The notes below the pieces were generated by a model. The model was not told the origin of the DNA, searched no databases, and worked only from the letters and a program-made list of their open reading frames with translations. 64,000 nucleotides of DNA from Chryseobacterium takakiae (GTDB lineage: Bacteria > Bacteroidota > Bacteroidia > Flavobacteriales > Weeksellaceae): positions 1-64,000 of the forward strand of contig NZ_FQVO01000016.1 in assembly GCF_900129385.1 (NCBI RefSeq), given 5' to 3'. Positions 8,566-16,880 of this stretch are shown here, piece after piece; position 1 is the stretch's first letter, and each line of letters opens with the position of its first letter. The position numbers were made by a program, and so were the translations under genes.

Positions 8566-8865
8566 CTACAATAAATCTGTTCTATTTGAAATGTAATTTT
8601 GCTCCAGTATGGTCAGAATATCGCTTTCCTTGTAAATAATCTTACCACCAATCTGTATATACGGCAGGATATTATCATCCCGGTATTGCTGCAAAGTCCG
8701 TTTGCTGATATGGAGCAGTTTGCACACATCTTCGCTCGATAGATAAATTTCTCCGTTCATTACAGGGCGGTAGTTTTTCAATATGCTTTCGATACGGCTT
8801 CTTAGCTGTGCAATCATTTCCTGATGGGCAATGATTTCTTCATTGTCATTCGTGAATAAATCCAT
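8566..8865 (-). CDS. Small HTH (excisionase-like) DNA-binding protein 2
   Basis: The 99-aa protein from MDLFTNDNEE has an N-terminal helical stretch and a MerR/excisionase-type HTH_17 domain: YLSSEDVCKLLHISKRTLQQYRDDNILPYIQIGGKIIYKESDI (about 43-85). The upstream in-frame Met (8913) would overlap the preceding gene much more, so 8865 is preferred; it still overlaps that gene by 20 bp. It is a paralogue of the neighbour. In CTnDOT, paired small HTH proteins (Xis2c, Xis2d) act in excision and activate transfer genes; a similar role is inferred. Confidence 0.8.
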   Translation of the reverse strand: MDLFTNDNEEIIAHQEMIAQLRSRIESILKNYRPVMNGEIYLSSEDVCKLLHISKRTLQQYRDDNILPYIQIGGKIIYKESDILTILEQNYISNRTDLL

Positions 8866-9157
8866 TTTCGGCAGTATTGTACGGCTGTCCGGCTTCGAGC
8901 AAAGCCTGTACATCCGAGCGTTTATAATAATTCTTACGGTTCAGTCGGGAATAAGGTAATAACCCTTTGTCCTTATACGTCTGCAAAGTCCGCTTGGTAA
9001 TGTTCATCATCAAACAAACTTCCTGGTTATCGAGCCATTGCTCTTGTGCGAAAATCGGCGTGTACTTTTTCGTGGCATTTTCGGTCAGTTCCAAAAGTGC
9101 TTTCAACTCGTTTTTCATTCCCTCCAGTACGGACTTTTGTATTGCGATAACTTCCAT
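8846..9157 (-). CDS. Small HTH (excisionase-like) DNA-binding protein 1
   Basis: This 103-aa protein has an N-terminal helix (about 1-32) and a C-terminal winged-HTH: WLDNQEVCLMMNITKRTLQTYKDKGLLPYSRLNRKNYYKRSDV (about 42-84), with the SRLNRKNYYKRSDV wing typical of excisionase/MerR-like proteins. It is the first gene of a two-gene HTH operon whose leader carries the paired GCCAAAnnCTGC motif 63 bp upstream. Autoregulation and control of the other motif-bearing promoters is an attractive inference. Confidence 0.82.
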   Translation of the reverse strand: MEVIAIQKSVLEGMKNELKALLELTENATKKYTPIFAQEQWLDNQEVCLMMNITKRTLQTYKDKGLLPYSRLNRKNYYKRSDVQALLEAGQPYNTAENGFIHE

Positions 9158-9220
9158 TGTGTGCTCAATTTTCCGTGGAAGTCGAATTTATAAAGGCTTA
9201 TTGCTGCGTTGGGGAATGTT

Positions 9221-9252
9221 GCAGGGTTTGGCTTTGATAGGCAGTGTTTGGC
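9221..9252 (-). promoter_or_regulatory. Paired 12-bp operator, site A (HTH operon)
   Basis: Read towards the gene the site is GCCAAACACTGC, an 8-bp spacer CTATCAAA, then GCCAAACCCTGC. It lies 63 bp from the HTH start, with a -7-like TAAATTCG about 30 bp downstream and no good -33 box, as expected of an activator-dependent promoter. It is nearly identical over about 46 bp to the site at 62194-62225. Confidence 0.6.
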
Positions 9253-9277
9253 GGTTTACTATTCTGTATAAATAAAA

Positions 9278-9306
9278 AATCGGATAACCTTTTCGACTAT
9301 CCGATT
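9278..9306 (-). terminator. Terminator hairpin after TIGR02391 gene
   Basis: AATCGGATA (9278-9286) pairs with TATCCGATT (9298-9306). The leftward transcript then runs into a T-rich stretch (complement of ATAAAAA). It lies 7 bp past the TIGR02391 stop and insulates the HTH promoter. Confidence 0.7.
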
Positions 9307-9312
9307 TGCTTA

Positions 9313-10113
9313 TTACTTAAGTCCTGTCCTATAAGTGTTGTCAAGTTTGTTATGGATTATTGTTGCTACAACCAATACTTCCGTCATTTGTGAGAGTTGG
9401 GTATCCTCTAATATTTTCGGATTGTGCGCTTTTGGGTTTCTGTACATAGAAAAAAATCCTTTACAGAAGTTTCCGAAGCCTTTATGTTCACTTTCCTCGC
9501 TTGGATTATTCAGAGTATTAAAAGCAAGCATAGGTCTTTTGTCTTTTCCCAAAGCAAAACAGTCATCAACTAAATCTGCTCCGTCTGAAGTATAGCCACT
9601 TTTTTGCCTAAGCCTTTCCGCCACACTTTTTGTAATCTCGAGTATAGCGTGAAAATAGTTTTCCTTTAACCATTCAGCCTCACAGTAAGGCAAAATTTCT
9701 GAATGAACCCCAATACCGTGTACTTTTTCTTTTATTTTTAGTGACCTACTTTTAGCTTCTGAAATGGTTTTAGCTCTGTCAACTTGCCGTGGTTGTCCAG
9801 CTTTATCAATTTCTATTCCTTCATAAACCAGTTTCTCATTGATAGTGGTTCTATCCTTTTCAAATTCATCTTCTGAATTGTATCGCTTTGGATTTAACAG
9901 TCTGACAACGAACGCTAAAACATTATTTCCACACCTATCTTGAACTTGTCTTTCTTTTAAAGCATAAAATAGTCTATCTGTTTTGTTAGTACCGAATTGA
10001 GATTGAGAAATGCCAGCACCAGATAAATGTTCTGTAATTTTTGTATGTGTTAGTATATTTGAAATAATATCTGATATATTTCGTAGGGTTATGTCATCGA
10101 AAGATTTTGTCAT
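9313..10113 (-). CDS. TIGR02391 (Ymh-like) family protein, HEPN-like
   Basis: The 266-aa protein carries the TIGR02391 domain in its C-terminal half: YFHAILEITKSVAERLRQKSGY, then DLVDDCFALGKDKRPMLAFN, then FGNFCKGFFSMYRNPKAHNP. RNPKAH fits the R-X4-H motif of HEPN ribonucleases (about 227-232). The N-terminal half is a helical domain seen in the same family. TIGR02391 proteins often occur near restriction-modification or other defence genes. The gene sits in a cargo slot between the end of the transfer operon and the HTH pair, with its own terminator. RNase activity is inferred from the motif only. Confidence 0.75.
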   Translation of the reverse strand: MTKSFDDITLRNISDIISNILTHTKITEHLSGAGISQSQFGTNKTDRLFYALKERQVQDRCGNNVLAFVVRLLNPKRYNSEDEFEKDRTTINEKLVYEGIEIDKAGQPRQVDRAKTISEAKSRSLKIKEKVHGIGVHSEILPYCEAEWLKENYFHAILEITKSVAERLRQKSGYTSDGADLVDDCFALGKDKRPMLAFNTLNNPSEESEHKGFGNFCKGFFSMYRNPKAHNPKILEDTQLSQMTEVLVVATIIHNKLDNTYRTGLK

Positions 10114-10138
10114 TTTATAATTTCTCTTTTAAAACTAC

Positions 10139-10414
10139 CTATACAGGTTTTTGTATTTTCACATTTTGTTGTTCCTTATCTTCTTTCTTCTCTCGGGAAT
10201 AAACCCAAAGAGACAATAGCCCAAATATAATCAAGGCGTAAGCTACCCATTTGCCAATCTTTTCAATTAATTTAATGAAAACCGAACTTTCATAAGAGGA
10301 GAAGCCTTCTGCTCCCATAGGACTACGCCTATAAAACTTTCTACGGTTAATCCAGTAGCGAAGTCCCAAGCCTGCAACCAAAAATATGATACCTATAACC
10401 AATGATGCGACCAT
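10139..10414 (-). CDS. Small two-TM membrane protein (91 aa)
   Basis: Two hydrophobic helices are evident: LVIGIIFLVAGLGLRYWI (about 5-22) and WVAYALIIFGLLSLWVY (about 53-69), separated by a basic loop (NRRKFYRR). The tail is highly charged (REKKEDKEQQ). Databases sometimes label similar proteins molybdenum ABC transporter permease, but nothing here supports transport. It lies 25 bp upstream of the TIGR02391 gene and may be co-transcribed with it. Confidence 0.6.
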   Translation of the reverse strand: MVASLVIGIIFLVAGLGLRYWINRRKFYRRSPMGAEGFSSYESSVFIKLIEKIGKWVAYALIIFGLLSLWVYSREKKEDKEQQNVKIQKPV

Positions 10415-10492
10415 AACAAAAACACTTTATTTCCACTGTTTGAATTTACGAAAAATATTTGTTTCAGCCTGTAACCGATGTGTACCAAATGC

Positions 10493-10528
10493 AAAAACGG
10501 CTTACCGATCAGATAAACCGTTTTTTTT
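10493..10528 (-). terminator. Terminator at end of tra operon
   Basis: AAAAACGG (10493-10500) pairs with CCGTTTTTTTT (10518-10528) across a 17-nt loop, 20 bp after the traQ stop. It marks the end of the leftward transfer operon. Confidence 0.6.
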
Positions 10529-10547
10529 ATCAATTGAAATACTGCTC

Positions 10548-10997
10548 TTAATCGCTACTGTTAAATTGAAAAGTTATCTGCTTTTCATTCCCGAAACTGT
10601 CCGAAATCCAAACATCAAAGGACTGTGATACGGCAGATGTTGAAGTGTAATACAACCTGAACTGCTCCGTTGGTAATTGGTACAGGTCATTGGGCTGATA
10701 AGGCGGTTCATTGTAGTATTGCAACGTTCCCTGCCCGTCAAACTGGAAATAGCGGAGAAAATACTGCGTGTTGCTGTAATTGCCTTTACGCTGTATGGTA
10801 ATGCGTATTTCTACGGTTTGCTCGTTGGCAACATCTTTAGGTACTGGCATTACATTTACCTCGAAAGGAAAATTGTTCTGTATTTCGAGGTCATCATCTT
10901 TGCTGCAAGATACCAACGTAACCGAAGCTGTGAGGATTGTAAGGAATACATATAGTGGCAGTAGCCCCGTTCTGAATTTATTGAATATTGCTATCAT
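10548..10997 (-). CDS. traQ: TraQ-type conjugal transfer lipoprotein (DUF3872)
   Basis: The 149-aa protein has a signal sequence ending in a lipobox (LTASVTLVSC, Cys about 31), so it is probably a lipoprotein exposed to the periplasm. The DUF3872 domain follows, with FPFEVNVMPVPKDVANEQTVEIRITIQRKG and the YFLRYFQFDGQG strand. It is the last gene of the traE-Q operon and starts 12 bp after traO. A role in the outer part of the conjugative machine is inferred from position; the family name TraQ comes from CTnDOT. Confidence 0.85.
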   Translation of the reverse strand: MIAIFNKFRTGLLPLYVFLTILTASVTLVSCSKDDDLEIQNNFPFEVNVMPVPKDVANEQTVEIRITIQRKGNYSNTQYFLRYFQFDGQGTLQYYNEPPYQPNDLYQLPTEQFRLYYTSTSAVSQSFDVWISDSFGNEKQITFQFNSSD

Positions 10998-11009
10998 CGT
11001 TTTTACGTT

Positions 11010-11570
11010 TTAAAAGTTAAACCTTAATCCCACACCTGCTGACGGTCGGAACTGTTGTAAATCCGTACCCCAAAGGATTTTTGTACGCCCTTGCAGGACT
11101 AATACAAAACGGTCGGACAGGTACGTTTCAAAAGTGAGGCGACCGCCTGCACCGTAGATAAAATTATCTTCGCTCAATATCTTCGCACCGTCGTACAACA
11201 TTGTTTCGCCCCGGTTGATGGTTTCGTAACCGACCACACCTGTTACGACGAAATTCAGCGTGATGTTCTTACGGGCATCGCCCAACAAAAAGAAGCTGTA
11301 ACCGCCCTCTGCGGAATAGGTTTCCTGCGGTATGCGGAGGTCTTTATACCCGTGGTACTGGTGGGTATATTCCAACGCCCAAAGCTGATAGTTACCATTC
11401 TTACCGTTTACCGTCATTGCTGCGCTGATGTAGTAATCATTGCCAATCTTATCATCAGACAATACACCTGCACTTATTTCCAATCCTTTCTGCTTCGGCA
11501 GCATTCTTTGCGCCTGTGCAGCCGTGATGCCTATCAGGACAAACAGCACGGTATAGATATACTTTTTCAT
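11010..11570 (-). CDS. traO: TraO conjugal transfer protein
   Basis: A cleavable signal peptide (MKKYIYTVLFVLIGITAAQAQ) precedes a beta-rich domain with alternating hydrophobic strands. It ends FRPSAGVGLRFNF, with the terminal Phe typical of outer-membrane beta-barrels. The 186-aa length and the motif MLPKQKGLEISAGVLSDDK fit TraO of Bacteroidetes transfer operons. It lies between traN and traQ. It probably belongs to the outer-membrane complex. Confidence 0.88.
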   Translation of the reverse strand: MKKYIYTVLFVLIGITAAQAQRMLPKQKGLEISAGVLSDDKIGNDYYISAAMTVNGKNGNYQLWALEYTHQYHGYKDLRIPQETYSAEGGYSFFLLGDARKNITLNFVVTGVVGYETINRGETMLYDGAKILSEDNFIYGAGGRLTFETYLSDRFVLVLQGRTKILWGTDLQQFRPSAGVGLRFNF

Positions 11571-11590
11571 ATTCTTGCTTTAAAGGGTTA

Positions 11591-12484
11591 TTAAAATTTC
11601 AGGTGCATATCGTCAATCAAACGGGCTTTGATTAAATCGGAATTTTCGACGTGCAATGTTTGATGCCTGCCACCGTTTTTCTCGAAAATCTCAATCAGCA
11701 GTACCTTATCATCGGCAATGGTAAACTGGTCTAACAGGAACACATTTTGTTCGGTCGATTTTCCGGAAATACCGTCCAATGGCTTGTAAGTTCTCAAAGG
11801 AGTTAAAGGGCGTTCCTGGACTACGGTGCGTTTAGCTACCTTTTTATCCACTACTTTGAAATTGATGAAATCAATCTCGAAAGGAACATTGGCACGGTTT
11901 CTCAATTCAGTATGGAAATAGTATTTGCCGTTATGTATGTAAATCCCTTTTAGGATAAACTGAATGCCGAAACTCTTAGCACCGATATGCTTTACAATGC
12001 GTTTGTCTTTCTTGTAAATGGTTTCCAAAAGCAAGCCTGCCAGTGACGGCGAATTGTTGCCCAGTTCTTCAAAAAGCACATCGTTACCTTTGGCTTTATC
12101 CACCGCTTTTTGCATCGTGAGCAGGTCATAGCTCATTGCCTCCGGGTAGGAACTGTAATACACGTTGAAACTATAAAAACGTCCGTCATTCGTAATAACG
12201 GAAAAATTCGTTTCCGGCTCAAAGTCCCTTACAGATGCTTTTACACGCAACACGTTTTCCGCATCTTCGGCTTTCCCTGCAATAAGGTATTCGCTGCCCA
12301 AATCCACGTAACGAATGGCGGTCGGGAAAATCAGGTGCGAGGTTTTATCGTAGGTAACTTCCATACGGTACGGCTCTATCTTGCCCAATGCAAGTGGTGT
12401 TCTGATGCTGTCCTGTGCATTAGATTGTGCAGCAAAGCCGAGTATAAGGGCAATAGCCCAAAAGGTTTTTAAATGATTTTTCAT
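11591..12484 (-). CDS. traN: TraN conjugal transfer protein (DUF4138, VirB9-like)
   Basis: A signal peptide (MKNHLKTFWAIALILGFAAQSNAQ) is followed by a mostly beta protein (297 aa) of the DUF4138 family. Features include YDKTSHLIFPTAIRYVDLGSEYLIAG (about 44-69) and the C-terminal LDQFTIADDKVLLIEIFEKNGGR. By role and position it corresponds to VirB9-type components that contact TraM (VirB10-like) in the periplasm and outer membrane. It lies 24 bp after traM. Confidence 0.88.
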   Translation of the reverse strand: MKNHLKTFWAIALILGFAAQSNAQDSIRTPLALGKIEPYRMEVTYDKTSHLIFPTAIRYVDLGSEYLIAGKAEDAENVLRVKASVRDFEPETNFSVITNDGRFYSFNVYYSSYPEAMSYDLLTMQKAVDKAKGNDVLFEELGNNSPSLAGLLLETIYKKDKRIVKHIGAKSFGIQFILKGIYIHNGKYYFHTELRNRANVPFEIDFINFKVVDKKVAKRTVVQERPLTPLRTYKPLDGISGKSTEQNVFLLDQFTIADDKVLLIEIFEKNGGRHQTLHVENSDLIKARLIDDMHLKF

Positions 12485-12508
12485 TGTTTTATTTATTTGA
12501 GTTCAACA

Positions 12509-13849
12509 TTATTTTTTAGATACAAGAAAGACCTGATAGCCTGCTTTGAGTGCAACCTTTGGCGTTCTTACTTTCTTAGCGAAATAGCCTGAGATACCCT
12601 GTACCACGCCACGGCTTAAATCAGCCGCTACCTGCTGTCCGGCATTCTGCGTGAGCATTACGCTTGTTCCCCCTGTCTGGCTCATATTGCCTGCCATTTC
12701 GGTAAGGGCGTTCATTTCCGGCGAATAAGGCACGTACAAACCTTGCTGTCCGTCCAAATCGTAAATGGTTATATCTACCGGGATGATGTTGCCCTCCAGT
12801 TCTACGGAGGTAACTTTTAATTGCAGCCTGCCATTCTGAAATTTGGCATTAGCCGTTACAATTGTTCCTTTTGGAATGGTACGTTGCGGGGTTTTGGCAG
12901 GCTCTAACAGGCGTAAACGCACACCCGTTTCGCCAACTACCGTTTGGGCTTCGTGTACACAGGCTTTGATACTGTTTTTAGGCTGTACCACCTCTTCAGT
13001 AGAACCTGCGGTATAGAACCCCCTGTTTTTTGTTTGGCTCCAATCGGCTGCAAAGGCACTGTCCGACGGTTCACGGTACAAGGCTGATACAATGTTCTTT
13101 CTTGTTGGTGTGAACGATACAAATTGCTCTTTTTGGTTAGCACCCGCAGCAGCAGGAGTTGCACCGATGGCAGGAGCAGCGTTTCCGGTATTGGCATTTT
13201 GGGGAAGATACTTTGCTGCCATTTCATAGGATTTCTCCATTAATTTGAGTTGGTCGTCAACGGTGGCCACAGGTGGCACATCTTTTTCCGACAACTTTGC
13301 TTTCAGTTCGTCCACTTGCTTACGGAGTTCCATTGTTTCAGCATTGTCATTATTATAAAATGAACCCAGTGTGCTTTGTGCATTACGGTAGCTGTTCAAT
13401 GCAGAATTTCCGTTTCGTCCCGAATTTCTGCCACCACCGCCAAAGCCGTTGCTTTCTTCATCTTCTTCAGGTAAGTTTTCTTCATTGTCAGCAGATGCAC
13501 TGTCTTCAGTATTCCAATAATCAGAAAGCGTGGTTAGCGCATTCCGCTTTTCCTGCTCTTTGCGTTCGAGCATTTCCTGCTCATACGCCTTGCTTTTATC
13601 ATCGGGCATCCCTGCTCCGGTAGCCTGCGGTACAGCATCGTTCAACCCGATATTTTCAACCGCTTTTTTATCTTTCGACGGTTTAAATATGAGGTACATA
13701 CAGCCGAGAAATACCACGCCCATCAAAAGGAATATGATTGGCTTTTTGAGCTTATCCTTATTGCTCTTTTTATTATCCGGCAGATTTGATGCTCCGTTTT
13801 GGTCTTCTCCCTCAACGAGAAAGCTGACCCTTTTTTCATTTTCTTTCAT
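12509..13849 (-). CDS. traM: TraM conjugative transposon protein (VirB10-like)
   Basis: The 446-aa protein has a cytoplasmic N-terminus, one membrane helix (IIFLLMGVVFLGCMYLIF, about 37-54), a long low-complexity charged linker with a coiled-coil segment (about 165-215), and a C-terminal beta domain. The beta domain includes KTPQRTIPKGTIVTANAKFQNGRLQL and VALKAGYQVFLVSKK. This is the architecture of VirB10-like scaffold proteins spanning both membranes. It overlaps traL by 14 bp. The glycine-rich NGFGGGGRNSGRNGN stretch (about 133-147) is flexible linker. Confidence 0.88.
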   Translation of the reverse strand: MKENEKRVSFLVEGEDQNGASNLPDNKKSNKDKLKKPIIFLLMGVVFLGCMYLIFKPSKDKKAVENIGLNDAVPQATGAGMPDDKSKAYEQEMLERKEQEKRNALTTLSDYWNTEDSASADNEENLPEEDEESNGFGGGGRNSGRNGNSALNSYRNAQSTLGSFYNNDNAETMELRKQVDELKAKLSEKDVPPVATVDDQLKLMEKSYEMAAKYLPQNANTGNAAPAIGATPAAAGANQKEQFVSFTPTRKNIVSALYREPSDSAFAADWSQTKNRGFYTAGSTEEVVQPKNSIKACVHEAQTVVGETGVRLRLLEPAKTPQRTIPKGTIVTANAKFQNGRLQLKVTSVELEGNIIPVDITIYDLDGQQGLYVPYSPEMNALTEMAGNMSQTGGTSVMLTQNAGQQVAADLSRGVVQGISGYFAKKVRTPKVALKAGYQVFLVSKK

Positions 13850-14120
13850 AAATCTGATTTTTTAAAATTGTTGATACACTATCCTGCAACCTTGCAGGGT
13901 TTTTACTTTTAAGGACAGGGTTTTCGATATGCTCTATGACCATACCGTTACCGGACTTTGAGGTATCGTACATCACTTTGCCAATGACCGCTACGGTAAG
14001 CAGCAGATAACCCACAAAGAAGTACAGCGTATATTGGTGCTGTTTGCGCAAGGGCAACGCCCGCCAACGTTCGTCCAGCTTGTCAAAGTATCTGTCCATA
14101 TTTGCTCTTAATTTTTTCAT
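13836..14120 (-). CDS. traL: TraL-like small membrane protein
   Basis: This 94-aa protein has a basic N-terminus (MKKLRANMDRYFDKLDERWRAL), one membrane helix (YTLYFFVGYLLLTVAVIGKVMY, about 30-51) and a periplasmic tail. The size and place between traK and traM match TraL of Bacteroidetes transfer operons. It is a probable inner-membrane part of the conjugation channel; its exact job is not known. Confidence 0.75.
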   Translation of the reverse strand: MKKLRANMDRYFDKLDERWRALPLRKQHQYTLYFFVGYLLLTVAVIGKVMYDTSKSGNGMVIEHIENPVLKSKNPARLQDSVSTILKNQIYERK

Positions 14121-14138
14121 AGCCTTACTATTTCTGTG

Positions 14139-14567
14139 TTACAGCTTGAAACGCTTAGGACTTTTACCCGCCTGTTGCTTCGGCGCATCGTTAACCAGTG
14201 CGACCGCTTCCGTTAATTTGGGTGCGGACATTACGGACAGGTTTGCCAGTTCCGATTTTTTGAGTAATTGCCCAAAGCCGTCATTCTTCGCTACCTCCAT
14301 ACGGCTCAATGAGAATTTGCCATTCAGGTACTTTACCCACATACTGCATTCTACACGGGGCTTGTCATCACCAGACCATTGCAGGTAGCCTGTCAGCAGT
14401 AAGTCCTGCTTAGGCAAAGTATCTGCCCCTTTTTGGCAGCTTTCGAGGTATTCGCTGATACTGTCTTTCAGCTTTCCGGCATACGAACCCTGCGTATGGA
14501 AATACCCATTATATCCTTTATCGGTAAGGATTTTTGCGAACGTGCTTAAATCTGATAATGCTTCCAT
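14139..14567 (-). CDS. Hypothetical protein of the tra operon (142 aa)
   Basis: A soluble protein without signal peptide lies between traK and traL (12 and 18 bp spacing), so it is co-transcribed with transfer genes. It has a conserved-looking start (LSTFAKILTDKGYNGYFHTQGSY), a beta-rich centre (LLLTGYLQWSGDDKPRVECSMWVKY) and a basic C-terminus. No domain is recognised. A transfer-related accessory role is inferred from position only. Confidence 0.65.
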   Translation of the reverse strand: MEALSDLSTFAKILTDKGYNGYFHTQGSYAGKLKDSISEYLESCQKGADTLPKQDLLLTGYLQWSGDDKPRVECSMWVKYLNGKFSLSRMEVAKNDGFGQLLKKSELANLSVMSAPKLTEAVALVNDAPKQQAGKSPKRFKL

Positions 14568-14579
14568 AAGATTGTTTTT

Positions 14580-15203
14580 TTAGCGTTCGATAACCTCTAT
14601 ATCCTTATTTTCCACGACTGCAAATTTTTCAATATTGAAGCCCTGCGGATTGTTGTCGGAACGAACGGAGTTGACGAGATAGCAGGAAGTAATCAAGTTG
14701 CGCCTGGTTACGTTGCTTGACCGGATAATGAACTGTTTGGCATAGGTACGCACTGCATACGGGTAGTTGTCGAAGTTGCACACGACACTATCCACCTCTA
14801 TGCGTTGCTGTACGTTCCCCGAAATGATACGGCTGTAATAGCCCTTTTCCGACAAGTCTTTGTAGTAATCAAAAGCACTTTTATCGGCAAGGTTGAACGC
14901 ACGTTTCATATTGCTTTCAATAGCGTTCTTGTCGGGTGCAAGCGTAAAGAACAGTTCGTGAAATCTCCTGACGTGTTCCCTTGCTTCAACCGGGCGGTTG
15001 ATGCTCGCATCCTGCGACAAGGCAAGCATCAGGGATTTGCCGTTATCCAGTACATAGATTTTTTGGCGTTGTTCTTCTGCAAAGCGGTAGGAACGCCATA
15101 CGGCGTAACCTACCACGCTAATGCAGAGAACCGCAAACACAATGGCATATAATCTTATCTGCCTAAAGCTGTTTTCGATATTTCTTAGCGTTTTAAATTC
15201 CAT
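14580..15203 (-). CDS. traK: TraK conjugative transposon protein (VirB8-like)
   Basis: The 207-aa protein has a short cytoplasmic N-terminus, one membrane helix (LYAIVFAVLCISVVGYAVW, about 18-36) and a periplasmic NTF2-like region (AREHVRRFHELFFTLAPDKNAIESNMKRAFNLAD), as in VirB8/TrbF-type proteins. The order traJ-traK agrees with CTnDOT-type operons. It starts 19 bp after traJ. Confidence 0.88.
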   Translation of the reverse strand: MEFKTLRNIENSFRQIRLYAIVFAVLCISVVGYAVWRSYRFAEEQRQKIYVLDNGKSLMLALSQDASINRPVEAREHVRRFHELFFTLAPDKNAIESNMKRAFNLADKSAFDYYKDLSEKGYYSRIISGNVQQRIEVDSVVCNFDNYPYAVRTYAKQFIIRSSNVTRRNLITSCYLVNSVRSDNNPQGFNIEKFAVVENKDIEVIER

Positions 15204-15222
15204 TTTTTAGAATGATTAATGA

Positions 15223-16218
15223 TTATTTATTCATCAGTTTACCGCCGATGTTTCCAACTGTTGAGCCTGCGCCTGCTCCGGCGATGTTTCCGGCTTTCAT
15301 TGCTGTGGAGTTTACATTGCGGGTAAAGTTTCCTGCGCCTCCGGCTTGGATTACCCAACCTGTTACTGTCGGGATAGTGAAGTACCCGATGATGCCGATA
15401 ATCATAAAAATGATGTACACGGTATTGCTCGTATCAGGTATATAGGTGGGGTCGGCAAGCATTGCTATATCCCGTTCTAAAATGAGGGATTGTATTCTTG
15501 CCAACATTGAGCTGAACAAATCCGAAACGGGAAGCCACAGGTAAACGCTGACGTACCTCGTGAGCCATTGCGTGAGCGTAGACTGAAATCCGTCCCATAC
15601 GGAAATAGCAAAGGCTATTGGTCCGAGTATGGAGAGGACTATCAGGAAAAACGTTCGTATGGTATCAATGACCAAAGCCGCCGCCTGAAAGAGTATTTCC
15701 AATAGATTGCGAAACCAATCCTTTATGGCTTTCTCTATCTTGTAGGCTTGCCTGTCCATATACATACCCGCCATTGTACCAATGTCGGAGGGCGACCATC
15801 CCAGTTCGTCCAGTTTTTTGTCAAACTCTTCGTCTGATACCATATAGGCGGTTTCGGGGTTCCTTACCATTGCCTCGTATTCCAACTGGTCTTTCTGCTG
15901 TTGCAGCTTGTTCAGGTCAAGCACCTGGTCTTCGAGTATTTGGTGGGTTCCTACTACCACCGGGCTTAATACCGCATTGATGGTTCCCAAAACAATGGTC
16001 GGAAAGAACATAATGCAAAGCCCTAAAGCGAACGGGCGCAGTAAAGGGAACATATCAATAGGTTCGGCACGGCTTAAAGCCTGCCAAACCTTTAATGCCA
16101 CATAGAACAATGCTCCCAATCCCGCCAAACCCTTAGCTACTGCCGCCATATCGCCTGCAAGCGGCATCATATCATCATAAAGCGACCGCAGGAGTTCGTG
16201 AAGATTATCCCATTCCAT
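15223..16218 (-). CDS. traJ: TraJ conjugative transposon protein (VirB6-like)
   Basis: The 331-aa polytopic membrane protein has hydrophobic segments around 25-45, 66-92, 170-205 and 265-290, and ends in a glycine/alanine-rich tail (AGNIAGAGAGSTVGNIGG). The central FFLIVLSILGPIAFAISVWDGF region is typical of TraJ. It probably forms the inner-membrane channel, like VirB6. Spacing to traI is 3 bp. Confidence 0.9.
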   Translation of the reverse strand: MEWDNLHELLRSLYDDMMPLAGDMAAVAKGLAGLGALFYVALKVWQALSRAEPIDMFPLLRPFALGLCIMFFPTIVLGTINAVLSPVVVGTHQILEDQVLDLNKLQQQKDQLEYEAMVRNPETAYMVSDEEFDKKLDELGWSPSDIGTMAGMYMDRQAYKIEKAIKDWFRNLLEILFQAAALVIDTIRTFFLIVLSILGPIAFAISVWDGFQSTLTQWLTRYVSVYLWLPVSDLFSSMLARIQSLILERDIAMLADPTYIPDTSNTVYIIFMIIGIIGYFTIPTVTGWVIQAGGAGNFTRNVNSTAMKAGNIAGAGAGSTVGNIGGKLMNK

Positions 16219-16221
16219 AGT

Positions 16222-16854
16222 TTACCAGTATTTTTGGTTAGCAGTTCCGTAGAGTTCAAGCACTCTTTGGGCATCGTTTTTCTTTTTCGCTCTTAGGTAG
16301 CTTACAGAAATGTTCTTATTGGTATAGTAGCGTACAAGGCTGTGGTAATCCTTAACTTCTTTGTACACACGGTCGATAATATCCATACGCTCTTTGTCAT
16401 TCAGCGAAAGGTCTGTGGCGGTTATAATCTGCTTCAATTCTTTCAGCAGTTCGGTACTTTCATTGAGCAGTGCCGAATAACCGTTACCGATAGCGACCAA
16501 TTCCTGTGGGGTAAAATTTGGGTCGTTCATCATCTTACCAAAATTCTGCACGTACATTTCGGACACATCGCCTACCAACAATACAGTTTGTTGCACCTTA
16601 CGGGCATCTTTCACAAGGTTGTTGATAGCCTTCAGCTTGTCATAATATTCCTTGCCCTGGTCGTACACTTTCTTCACTTCGTTGAAGTTCTTTATCACAT
16701 TGCTCACGGTCGAAGAAGTCTGTATGATTTCGTTCGCAGAGTTGATAATCCCTGAAGCCAAATTTGCGGGGTCGGTTACTACCCACTGGGCTTTTGCTGA
16801 CGGTGCTACGGCGAGCATCAGTGCCGTACACACCAGATACAATACTTTTTTCAT
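16222..16854 (-). CDS. traI: TraI conjugal transfer protein (DUF4141, VirB5-like)
   Basis: A signal peptide (MKKVLYLVCTALMLAVAPSAKAQ) precedes a largely helical periplasmic protein of 210 aa. Heptad-like segments run from about 50 to 190. The DUF4141 signature WVVTDPANLASGIINSANEIIQTSSTVSNVIKNF follows the cleavage site. The length and position between traG and traJ fit. It is inferred to be a VirB5-like pilus-associated component. No traH-like gene lies between it and traG. Confidence 0.88.
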   Translation of the reverse strand: MKKVLYLVCTALMLAVAPSAKAQWVVTDPANLASGIINSANEIIQTSSTVSNVIKNFNEVKKVYDQGKEYYDKLKAINNLVKDARKVQQTVLLVGDVSEMYVQNFGKMMNDPNFTPQELVAIGNGYSALLNESTELLKELKQIITATDLSLNDKERMDIIDRVYKEVKDYHSLVRYYTNKNISVSYLRAKKKNDAQRVLELYGTANQKYW

Positions 16855-16880
16855 TGTTCTGAATTTTAAAATGTTAATGA

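Noticed and set aside
8593-8602. Second GTAATTTTGC as an att core
   Set aside because: It lies inside the HTH coding sequence, and about two such matches are expected by chance in the window.
10139-10414. Molybdenum transporter permease
   Set aside because: The protein has only two short helices and no permease motif; the label seems to be propagated annotation.
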